Shown here: positions 8,389-15,069 of the stretch, one piece after another
Layout: the number at the start of each line of letters is the position of its first letter
Numbering within the stretch: position 1 is the first letter of the stretch
Source: Zongyangia hominis
GTDB lineage: Bacteria > Bacillota > Clostridia > Oscillospirales > Ruminococcaceae
NCBI RefSeq assembly: GCF_014385095.1
Contig: NZ_JACRTC010000004.1
Coordinates: 62,001-126,000 of the forward strand
Length of the DNA: 64,000 nucleotides
Direction of reading: 5' to 3'
Translations under genes and position numbers: made by a program
The notes under the pieces: generated by a model
What the model was told of the DNA's origin: nothing
The model's input: only the letters and a program-made list of their open reading frames with translations
Databases searched by the model: none

Positions 8389-9162
8389 CTATCGATACCG
8401 TATGTCTAATTCTTTGTGGGGAGTCGAACGAAGGAATTTCATGTTCGGATAACCAATTACCAACGTCATCGCCACCCTTTTTCCTTTTGGGATGCCGATG
8501 GCCTTTTTGATTTTCCGGGAAGCGTTTGCCGCCATGGTGAAAAATCCGCTGTATAGCATCCCTAATCCGTTCGCTTCCGCAACAAATTCCATGTTCTGTG
8601 CGGCAAGAATGCCGTTCGTCTTATCCTTGGCCAAGATCACGATGACAGACTGCGCATGGAAGAAGAAAAAGTGATCGTCAATCTGGTTGTTCCTCGCCAT
8701 GGGACTCAATACGTCCGCGACCGGCTTGACGGCCTTGAATACCTTAACCGCCATTTGCTCAATGCGGTCCTTTTCTTTCTCCAGCACAACAAAGGACACA
8801 TCTTGCATATTTTTGGCCGTATGGGTGAGCCGGCCGGCTTCTAAAATCTGTTCGATGACCTCCCTGGGGATTTCCTTTTCCCGAAAGCTGCGGATACTCC
8901 TGCGAAAACGAATCACGTTCAACACATCCTCGGGATTCAGGCGGATGTCCTCCGTCTTTTCCACTTGCCCGGTTCCGCAGCCAACTAAAGAAATCGCTTC
9001 TTTCGGGCAGACTGCCGCGCATTGCCCGCACAGAATACAGTCCTCCAGGATGGTGCCCGCCTTTTGGTTGTTAATCTCTATATTATGTGCGGCGCAGACC
9101 TTCCCGCACAAGCCGCATCCGATACAACGGCCGGTATCAATGACTACCTGACGCTGATTCAT
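8389..9162 (-). CDS. Ferredoxin-fused nitroreductase
   Basis: A 257-residue protein. Residues 1-60 hold two 4Fe-4S motifs, CIGCGLCGKVCAAH and CILCGQCAAVCP. Residues 80-250 are a nitroreductase domain: FRRSIRSFREKEIP is the typical FMN-contacting RRSxRxF motif and GLGMLYSGF the later conserved loop. The family reduces nitro or other conjugated compounds with FMN; the fused iron-sulfur domain would deliver electrons from ferredoxin. The start ATG 9162 has only a weak G-rich site (AGGGGGG, about 12 bases upstream). First gene of the redox operon. Confidence 0.9.
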   Translation of the reverse strand: MNQRQVVIDTGRCIGCGLCGKVCAAHNIEINNQKAGTILEDCILCGQCAAVCPKEAISLVGCGTGQVEKTEDIRLNPEDVLNVIRFRRSIRSFREKEIPREVIEQILEAGRLTHTAKNMQDVSFVVLEKEKDRIEQMAVKVFKAVKPVADVLSPMARNNQIDDHFFFFHAQSVIVILAKDKTNGILAAQNMEFVAEANGLGMLYSGFFTMAANASRKIKKAIGIPKGKRVAMTLVIGYPNMKFLRSTPHKELDIRYR

Positions 9163-9351
9163 CGGTTTCTCAACCCCCCTTTCGTTAACAATCTTTAACC
9201 ATTATAGCAAGCACATCATTTTTAAGCAACATCGGTAAAGAAATTGGTTACCAAAGACAAGGAGCGCAAAGGAGCGGCGCCCTTAAAAATTTGACAATTT
9301 CGAATTCGACTTTTCATCCGCCTTTTTTGATTATGAAAACACGCTATGCGA

Positions 9352-9380
9352 TTGCTTTTTGGTGCAGAGTGCCGTATAAT
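9352..9380 (+). promoter_or_regulatory. Likely promoter of the solute-binding/kinase operon
   Basis: TTGCTT and TATAAT are separated by 17 bases, about 85 bp before the solute-binding protein start. The 301-bp gap 9163-9463 also holds a TTGACA at 9291 without a good -10, and the divergent start of the redox operon. No other feature was seen there. Confidence 0.6.
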
Positions 9381-9463
9381 AACAAAAGAATGACTTGAAC
9401 AAGGATTGCGTTGCCTTTTGGAACATAGAGTTACAATCTCAATAGTAAAGGACCATCACAAAC

Positions 9464-10678
9464 ATGAAAAAAACAATACGCGGAAGCTGGAAAAGGATGG
9501 TTGGTCTTGGGCTTTGCCTGGGGCTGCTTTTCAGTTTGGCCGGGTGTGCCGGTGAGCCAGGGCGGAACATCGTCATAGAGAAAGATCCTTTAGCGGCGTC
9601 ACAAGCAAAGCTGACCTTTTTCGGCTATAAATACGAAGCGCTCAACGTCACGGCGATCGAAGATTCCCTGCATAGATTTATGGATTCCCACCCGGAGATT
9701 ACCATCTCTTATGATGGAATCAAGAGTCCGGAGTATTTTGACGTATTGGAAAAGCGGATGGCAACAGGCAATGGAAATGACATTTTTATGGTGGATCATG
9801 CCCGTATGCTGGAATTGGGGCGGCGCGGAAAACTGGCGGATTTGTCCGATTTGTCCACGCTGGAAAACTTCAGCGATCTCGCCAGAAGCCAGATGGGCGC
9901 CGACGGGACCATCGATTATGTCCCCACGTCCATTTCCGCATTCGGGTTGTACTGCAATTTGGATTTGCTGAAGAAACATGGGCAAAAAGTGCCGGAAAAT
10001 CTGTCGGAACTGGAAGCAGTGTGCGACTATTTTGTAGGCAAGGGAATTACCCCCATCGTAGCGAACAATGATATATCGCTGAAAACGGTGGCCATCGCCA
10101 AGTCGCTGCTTCCCATCTATCAGCACGAGGATCCCTCCGCCCTGCTGGCACAGTTCAATAACGGAACCGCCGACCTGGCGGAAACGCTCCGGCCCGGTTT
10201 TGCGTTGGTGGAACAGATGCTGGCACGGGGTTGGATTGATTCGGAAGAGGCTCTGGCCACGGCGAAAACGAAAGACGACTTGACCCTGTTTGCCGGTGGG
10301 GAACGGCCCTTTATGCTGACCGGCGCATGGGCGGTGCCACGGGTCAGAGACCTGGCGCCAAAGCTTGATTTCACGGTTCAGCCTTATCCCATCTTGGAGG
10401 ATGGCAGCGTACTGGTCATCAATGTGGATACCCGCGTCAGCATTAACGCGGACAGTGCGCATGTGAAGGAGGCTAAGCAATTCCTGGAGTATATTACCCA
10501 GCCCGACGCTATGTGGAAATTTGTCAACAGCCAAAGCTCGTTTAGTCCGCTGAAAGAAAACCGTCTGGCGGAAGATAAGGCCGTCCAGCCTATCGGTCCC
10601 TATCTGAGCAACGGCAGAAGCGTGCTGGGCTCGGATGACAATTTGCAAATTCCCATTTATCTATTAAACCCTCTGTAA
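9464..10678 (+). CDS. Extracellular solute-binding lipoprotein (sugar type), 3' end replaced by mobile element
   Basis: A 404-residue family 1 extracellular solute-binding protein. The lipoprotein signal ends in lipobox LAGC (Cys about residue 28). Typical features are LTFFGYKYEALN, NGNDIFMVDHARM, an ISAFGLYCNLDLLKK region and KEAKQFLEYITQPDAMWKF near the end. Codons up to Q-I-P (10652) are native; the last seven residues IYLLNPL and the stop come from the inserted element. The missing native tail of 41 residues is at 19511-19637. No ABC permease or ATPase lies nearby, and the original gene overlapped the histidine kinase gene by ATGA, so a sensory role feeding that kinase is likelier than transport. 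Loss of the C-terminal helices may or may not abolish folding. Confidence 0.88.
   Translation: MKKTIRGSWKRMVGLGLCLGLLFSLAGCAGEPGRNIVIEKDPLAASQAKLTFFGYKYEALNVTAIEDSLHRFMDSHPEITISYDGIKSPEYFDVLEKRMATGNGNDIFMVDHARMLELGRRGKLADLSDLSTLENFSDLARSQMGADGTIDYVPTSISAFGLYCNLDLLKKHGQKVPENLSELEAVCDYFVGKGITPIVANNDISLKTVAIAKSLLPIYQHEDPSALLAQFNNGTADLAETLRPGFALVEQMLARGWIDSEEALATAKTKDDLTLFAGGERPFMLTGAWAVPRVRDLAPKLDFTVQPYPILEDGSVLVINVDTRVSINADSAHVKEAKQFLEYITQPDAMWKFVNSQSSFSPLKENRLAEDKAVQPIGPYLSNGRSVLGSDDNLQIPIYLLNPL
10646..10653. repeat. attL core, 8-bp direct repeat CAAATTCC
   Basis: CAAATTCC at the host/element boundary is repeated at 19503-19510. Joining host sequence before this repeat to that after the other restores one uninterrupted frame, L-Q-I-P-V-W-D-M. 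Confidence 0.85.
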
Positions 10679-10690
10679 ACCCTGCATTTT

Positions 10691-10754
10691 CAAGGCTTTT
10701 CGCCAGTGTAATTCTCAAACCTTATGTATTTTCCCTTGTTTTTGCCCTTATGAG
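10691..10754. repeat. Left-end integrase arm-type repeats
   Basis: CAAGGCTTTT (10691-10700) and CCCTTATGAG (10745-10754) both recur in the same orientation at the right end of the element (19436-19445 and 19349-19358). Sub-terminal repeats like these are usual for integrase arm binding; the function here is inferred. Confidence 0.55.
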
Positions 10755-10771
10755 CCGAAACAAGGGAAAAT
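10728..10771 (-). terminator. Terminator of the integrase gene
   Basis: ATTTTCCCTTGTTT and AAACAAGGGAAAAT form a 14-bp perfect stem directly downstream of the integrase stop, with T residues after it on the minus strand. Confidence 0.75.
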
Positions 10772-10775
10772 TTTG

Positions 10776-12074
10776 TTATTCGCCGCCGACTACCTTATCC
10801 AGCAGCCTTGCGGAAGTACGCTTCGCTTCCCTTGTAGCGTGAGCGTAGATGTTCATTGTGGTACTGACATCAGCGTGTCCGAGAAGCTCCTGCACATCCT
10901 TTGGAGCAGCCCCATTTGAGAGCAGATTACTTGTGAAGGTGTGGCGTAGCTGGTGGAAATGGAAGTCCTCCAATCCCTCAACCTTTTTCCTTGCCGCCCT
11001 GCACATAATCCCTACCGTACTCGGCGATTCAAACGCCCCGTCCGGTCTGAGGCAGACAAAGGATATTTCCTTGTACCCCTCCGGGACTTCTTCCGTTCTC
11101 GGCAGACTGTAAACCTCGTAATAAGTACGGTCTTTTTCTTTGACTTCACGGTAGTAGTTGAGGCTGTAAAGTTCTCCGTAGCGGAAGCGGTTTTTATGCT
11201 GCTCGGCTTTGGCTGCCTTAAGGATTGCCGCCAGCGTGTCGCAGAAGTCAACAGTGCGGACTTTCTTACGCTTCGTTGCTCCTATCTCTGTCTTGTGCCT
11301 TGCTCCGTTGTAGCGCATACTGCGGCGTACCGTGAGGTACTGTTCATTAAGGTTGATGTCCTGCCAAGTAAGAGCGCATACCTCGCCAATGCGAAGTCCC
11401 GTGTAGTAGGCGATTTGAATGGGCAGCAGAGCGGGATTATCTTTCTTTTTCAAGAAATCTTCCAGTTGCAAATATTGCTCATGGCTGATTGTGGGGGCGG
11501 AAGCCACATCACCGTCCTCGTCCGAGAACAGTTCGTATTCTTCCTTTTTGCCCCTCCACACTACATACTGCATCGGGTTAAAGGAAATCAGCCTTTTCGG
11601 GAACACCGCAAAACGGAACGCCCCTTGCAGGACTGCCGAGAACAATCGCAGATACCCTTTACTGAGTGCCTTTGCCTGTGTGCCGTCGGGATTTGTACCG
11701 CCGAAGCTGAGAAGGTCGATATATGCCTGTAAATGGTCAGCCGTTACACTTTTCAGTTTTCGGTTGCCGATAGGGTGCTGCTTGATACGGTTGACTGTAC
11801 CCTGATACGCCATAACCGTACCGTTACTCAGATTACCGGGCTTCAGTTCTTCCTCTACCCATTGATCTAACAGCATTCCCACCGTAACATTCTCCGTTTT
11901 AGCAACAAATTTCTTTTCCTCGTAGTCCTCCATTGCCTTTCGCAGCAGTGCTTCTGTTTCCGCCTTGCTTTCTGTTCCGGGGAACTCCTTCTGCACACGG
12001 TTTCCGCTTTCATCTTCGATATAAAAGCGGTAGTACCACTTTTTGCCTTTCTTTCTTACAGAACCTTTTGCCAT
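10776..12074 (-). CDS. int: Tyrosine site-specific integrase
   Basis: A 432-residue phage/ICE-type integrase. Residues 1-55 form an AP2-like arm-binding domain ([20 protein letters not shown]), about 60-180 the core-binding SAM-like domain, and 195-425 the catalytic domain. Catalytic residues visible: R228 in TGLRIGE, H374 and R377 in HQLRH, H400 in LLGHAD and nucleophile Y410 in MNIYAH. All are intact, so the enzyme is probably active. It would recombine the CAAATTCC cores at 10646 and 19503. It lies at one end of the element pointing outward, as is typical. Confidence 0.95.
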   Translation of the reverse strand: MAKGSVRKKGKKWYYRFYIEDESGNRVQKEFPGTESKAETEALLRKAMEDYEEKKFVAKTENVTVGMLLDQWVEEELKPGNLSNGTVMAYQGTVNRIKQHPIGNRKLKSVTADHLQAYIDLLSFGGTNPDGTQAKALSKGYLRLFSAVLQGAFRFAVFPKRLISFNPMQYVVWRGKKEEYELFSDEDGDVASAPTISHEQYLQLEDFLKKKDNPALLPIQIAYYTGLRIGEVCALTWQDINLNEQYLTVRRSMRYNGARHKTEIGATKRKKVRTVDFCDTLAAILKAAKAEQHKNRFRYGELYSLNYYREVKEKDRTYYEVYSLPRTEEVPEGYKEISFVCLRPDGAFESPSTVGIMCRAARKKVEGLEDFHFHQLRHTFTSNLLSNGAAPKDVQELLGHADVSTTMNIYAHATREAKRTSARLLDKVVGGE

Positions 12075-12183
12075 AGATATAATTTCTCCTTTCTATCCGT
12101 GGCAATCGGGACTGTGACATATGGTGTGCGTAAAGTAAATAGCGTCACTTGCCGGTTGTTATTTCAGCCGGCATTTTCATTTG

Positions 12184-12846
12184 TCAAGGTGCCACGGAAA
12201 TTTTCTTTTCGGCCAGCCTTTCCTCGGCTGCCGACACTATCCCGAAGAGTTCGCCCATGGATACCTTTGTGCGACCCTCATCGTAGATATGTAAAATCCC
12301 GTCAAGAAATCGTTTCATATCTTCGATCGGTGCTTCCATTTCGTTACGATAGACCTTTTCTGTGATTGCGCCCGATTCAATGGCATATCGCATCAGCGAT
12401 TCTTTCAGCCCCTCGTCAGCAGCTACACGGTCAACCTCTGCCATAGCATCAGCAAAGTGATAACAGAGTACCGAGTACAGGTCTATCATCTTTCCGAGAA
12501 ATGTGGTCAGAAGCTGCTGGTGCGGCTCTCCCTGAACAACGCTCACGCTGTCAAGGTATTTTGCAATGTGACTTTCAATGTCTCTCTGGCAGAGCGTTTT
12601 GGTGTCATATTCCTTTTCTTCGGAAAGACCTGTCAGCCATTCGGGAGTGGTCAGAAGTGCTTCTGCCAGTCCGTTGATAATCATGGTTCGCTTCGGATCA
12701 ACACCGTCTGCTTCATATCGCTGGATGGTGGATTTGTTCACTCCTATGCGTTTTCCGAGTTCCGGCATTGTGAGATTCAGTTCCAATCTTCGTTCCTTCA
12801 CTCGTCCACCGACCTGTTTTGCGGTGAATGTAATTTCTTCTTTCAA
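12184..12846 (-). CDS. Cro/CI-type repressor of the mobile element
   Basis: A 220-residue regulator starting at TTG 12846, which lies 8 bases after AAGGAGGTG; the longer frame from 12912 lacks such a site. Residues about 12-65 form the helix-turn-helix: RVKERRLELNLTMPELGKR then GVNKSTIQRYEADGVDP. The remaining part is helical and of unknown function. Divergent from the excisionase gene across a promoter region with repeated GTTGCAAAATAGG-like sites, so it probably represses xis and its own gene. Small maturation domains such as LexA-type peptidase are not seen. Confidence 0.85.
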   Translation of the reverse strand: MKEEITFTAKQVGGRVKERRLELNLTMPELGKRIGVNKSTIQRYEADGVDPKRTMIINGLAEALLTTPEWLTGLSEEKEYDTKTLCQRDIESHIAKYLDSVSVVQGEPHQQLLTTFLGKMIDLYSVLCYHFADAMAEVDRVAADEGLKESLMRYAIESGAITEKVYRNEMEAPIEDMKRFLDGILHIYDEGRTKVSMGELFGIVSAAEERLAEKKISVAP

Positions 12847-12894
12847 GGTTTTCACCTCCTTGCGAATATAATCATAACACAAAGGTACGCAATT

Positions 12895-13006
12895 TGCAAC
12901 CCTATTTTGCATATTTTCTCAAAAATATTTAATAACAGGTTGCAAAATAGGTTGACACAAGATAGCAAAATAAGTATAATTATGATTGTAGAGTTGCAAA
13001 ACAAGT
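12895..13006 (+). promoter_or_regulatory. xis promoter with repeated repressor-like operators
   Basis: TTGACA (12952-12957) and TATAAT (12975-12980) have exact 17-base spacing. Around them are related sites: GCAACCCTATTTTGCAT (about 12895-12911, inverted), GTTGCAAAATAGG (12939-12951), TAGCAAAATAAG (about 12963) and GTTGCAAAACAAG (about 12993). One site abuts the -35 box, one fills the spacer and one lies just after the -10 box, which would suit repression by the divergent Cro/CI-type protein. Confidence 0.7.
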
Positions 13007-13028
13007 ATTTTACAAAGGAGGAATGAAT

Positions 13029-13244
13029 ATGAGCACAACCAAAATGGGACTTACCATCGAAGAAGCTGCCGAATGTACGGGCATCGGGAGAAATACCATG
13101 CGTAAGTTGGTAGACTGGGGCAAGCTGCCTGTTCTGAAGGTCGGACGAAAAACCATCATCCGCAGGGATACACTGGAACGTTTTATGACCGTCAATCAGG
13201 GCAGAAACCTACTGTGTCAGGATGATGTCCGAAAGGTAGAGTAA
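13029..13244 (+). CDS. xis: Excisionase (Xis), helix-turn-helix family
   Basis: A 71-residue protein. KMGLTIEEAAECTGIGRNT followed by MRKLVDWGKLPVLKVGRK is the MerR-like winged helix of the excisionase family, with a KTIIRRDTLERFM tail. It would bend DNA at the element ends and direct the integrase to excision. ATG 13029 is preferred to ATG 13023 because AAAGGAGG ends only one base before the latter. Expressed from the strong promoter at 12952-12980. Confidence 0.88.
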   Translation: MSTTKMGLTIEEAAECTGIGRNTMRKLVDWGKLPVLKVGRKTIIRRDTLERFMTVNQGRNLLCQDDVRKVE

Positions 13245-13269
13245 ACCGTTCGGGGAGCCCTCGGCGTTT

Positions 13270-13460
13270 GAGAGCGAAATACACCCCTCGCACAAATCTG
13301 ACGATTTGTACTCCGGGTATTTCGCCCTTGCAGGGAGCCTGTATCACAGCATCGGCGCACTCCCTCTGCTATGATACAGAGAAAATTGCATCGCAATTTT
13401 CTGTTGCTGTCCCTCTGTCAAATGCCATCGGAACAGCCGCAACCGACAAGTCGGTTGCAA
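13270..13460 (+). other. Hairpin-rich region before the relaxase gene, probable oriT
   Basis: Four nested or successive inverted repeats fall within 190 bp: GCGAAATAC...GTATTTCGC enclosing ACAAATC/GATTTGT (13292-13309), TGTATCA/TGATACA (13340-13378), GAAAATTGC/GCAATTTTC (13381-13401) and GCAACCGAC/GTCGGTTGC (13439-13458). Dense inverted repeats just upstream of a mobilisation relaxase are typical of transfer origins. The nick site cannot be read by eye. Confidence 0.6.
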
Positions 13461-13494
13461 AATGAGAACGCCCCAATACGGGAGAAAGGACACT

Positions 13495-14904
13495 ATGGCA
13501 AGACACAGCTTCATTCAGATGTCGAAGCTGCCAAATGTCAAAGGACGCATTTCGTATATCACAAGCAAGGCAAAACAGGAGAACCTGTATGCCACCTACC
13601 GCACCGCAGACAATACCTTTTGGAACAATCTTGCAAGGGAAAGTCAGCAGGAATTTAAGCGAAGCGGCACCACAGGAAAGTGTATCGAAGCAAGGGAGCT
13701 TATCATCGCCCTGCCGGAACTCTACACTAAATTTGACCCCGACAAGGTGCTGAAGGACTTCACAGACCTGTTTCGCAAGCGGTACGGCGTGGAATGTGTG
13801 TCGGCACTCCATCACAACAAACGAAAGACCAACTACCATATCCACCTGATTTTCAGCGAACGAAAGCTGCTCCCGGAGCCTGATGTAAAGGTAGCCACCC
13901 GAAGCGTTTTCTTTGATGAAGCAGGGCAAAGGGTACGCACCAAGAAAGAAATCACCGGGGAGGACGGACAGATACGAAAAGGCTGTACAGTCATCAAAAA
14001 AGGTGAGACTTACGAAAGCCACCTCTTTACCACCAAAGACGAGCGTTTCAAAAGCGAACCCTTTCTTGATGAAGTCAAGCAGGTTTACACCGCCCATATC
14101 AACCGCCATATCGCAGACCCCGAACAGCAGCTCAAGGTCTTTGACAAAAACGGTGTGTATCTGCCTACCAAAAAAATCGGCAAGAACAATCCGCGAGAGG
14201 AAGAAATCAAAGCCGACAATGCCGCAAGGCAGGAGTGGAATCGAACAGCGGATATGGCACTTATCACAGGCATTTCGGAAGAAACGATATTGGAGGTCAA
14301 GCAGACGCAGATCCACGAAAAAGTCAGCCAGTCTATCCGTGACAGCGGTTGGCTTCCCAACCTGTTCCGCAGTATCGTGAGTAAGGCAAAAGATTTTCTG
14401 CAAAATCTTATCCGAGAAAAGGATATGCCGCCAAAGCCTACACTGGATATAGATATGGCGGAGTTCCGTCATATGCGCAACCTGATGATAAAACTGCAGG
14501 ATAAGGCAAAAGAAATCAAACACTTGCAGGACAAGGTGCTACCCGACCTGAAACAGCAGCTTGCCGAAACAAAGGGTATTTTCAAGGGCAAGGAGCGTAA
14601 AGCGTTGGAAGCGCAGATACAGCAGACCGAAAGGGAAATCGCTGATAAGCTGGACAAAATCCCTGACACACTGAAAGCAGACGGTTATCCCGATGTACAG
14701 GCGTTTATGGATACCTTCCGAAAAATGGAGGGTGTTGTAGAGCAGTACAACCGTGACCTTGCCAGATGGGAACAGCAGGTTCAGGAGAAAGAAAAGACCC
14801 AAAGACCGCCTGAAAAAGAAAGCGTCCGAGACAGGCTCAGACAGTTACAGGCAGAGGGCAAGCAGCAAAGAACACGAAAGAAGTCCCAAGACAGAGAAAG
14901 ATAG
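13495..14904 (+). CDS. MobA/MobL-family relaxase
   Basis: Start at ATG 13495 (MARHSFIQMSK), preceded by GGAGAAAGGA; 469 residues. The N-terminal relaxase domain contains ARELIIALP and the histidine triad segment NYHIHLIFSERK, used to bind the metal for nicking at oriT. A long helical, charged C-terminal half (about residues 300-469, for example KERKALEAQIQQTEREIADK) is predicted coiled coil. It would nick the adjacent oriT-like region and pilot single-stranded DNA to a conjugation machine supplied by another element. No coupling protein or secretion gene is present. Confidence 0.88.
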   Translation: MARHSFIQMSKLPNVKGRISYITSKAKQENLYATYRTADNTFWNNLARESQQEFKRSGTTGKCIEARELIIALPELYTKFDPDKVLKDFTDLFRKRYGVECVSALHHNKRKTNYHIHLIFSERKLLPEPDVKVATRSVFFDEAGQRVRTKKEITGEDGQIRKGCTVIKKGETYESHLFTTKDERFKSEPFLDEVKQVYTAHINRHIADPEQQLKVFDKNGVYLPTKKIGKNNPREEEIKADNAARQEWNRTADMALITGISEETILEVKQTQIHEKVSQSIRDSGWLPNLFRSIVSKAKDFLQNLIREKDMPPKPTLDIDMAEFRHMRNLMIKLQDKAKEIKHLQDKVLPDLKQQLAETKGIFKGKERKALEAQIQQTEREIADKLDKIPDTLKADGYPDVQAFMDTFRKMEGVVEQYNRDLARWEQQVQEKEKTQRPPEKESVRDRLRQLQAEGKQQRTRKKSQDRER

Positions 14905-15001
14905 TTTTGACACCGAAAACGACACCGCAGGGCAGAACCTCTGCCTTGCGGGATTACATATATCCTTGAAATACTTATCCAATTTCACTATAAAGTAAGA
15001 A

Positions 15002-15036
15002 AGCCCTCCTGTCAGTTTGTATCTGACAGGAGGGAC
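15002..15036. terminator. Hairpin between relaxase and surface-protein genes
   Basis: CCCTCCTGTCAG and CTGACAGGAGGG form a perfect 12-bp stem with a 7-base loop between two convergent genes. The T runs are weak on both sides. Confidence 0.65.
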
Positions 15037-15069
15037 TGTTGTAAGTGTGATAAGCACACTTATATGATT

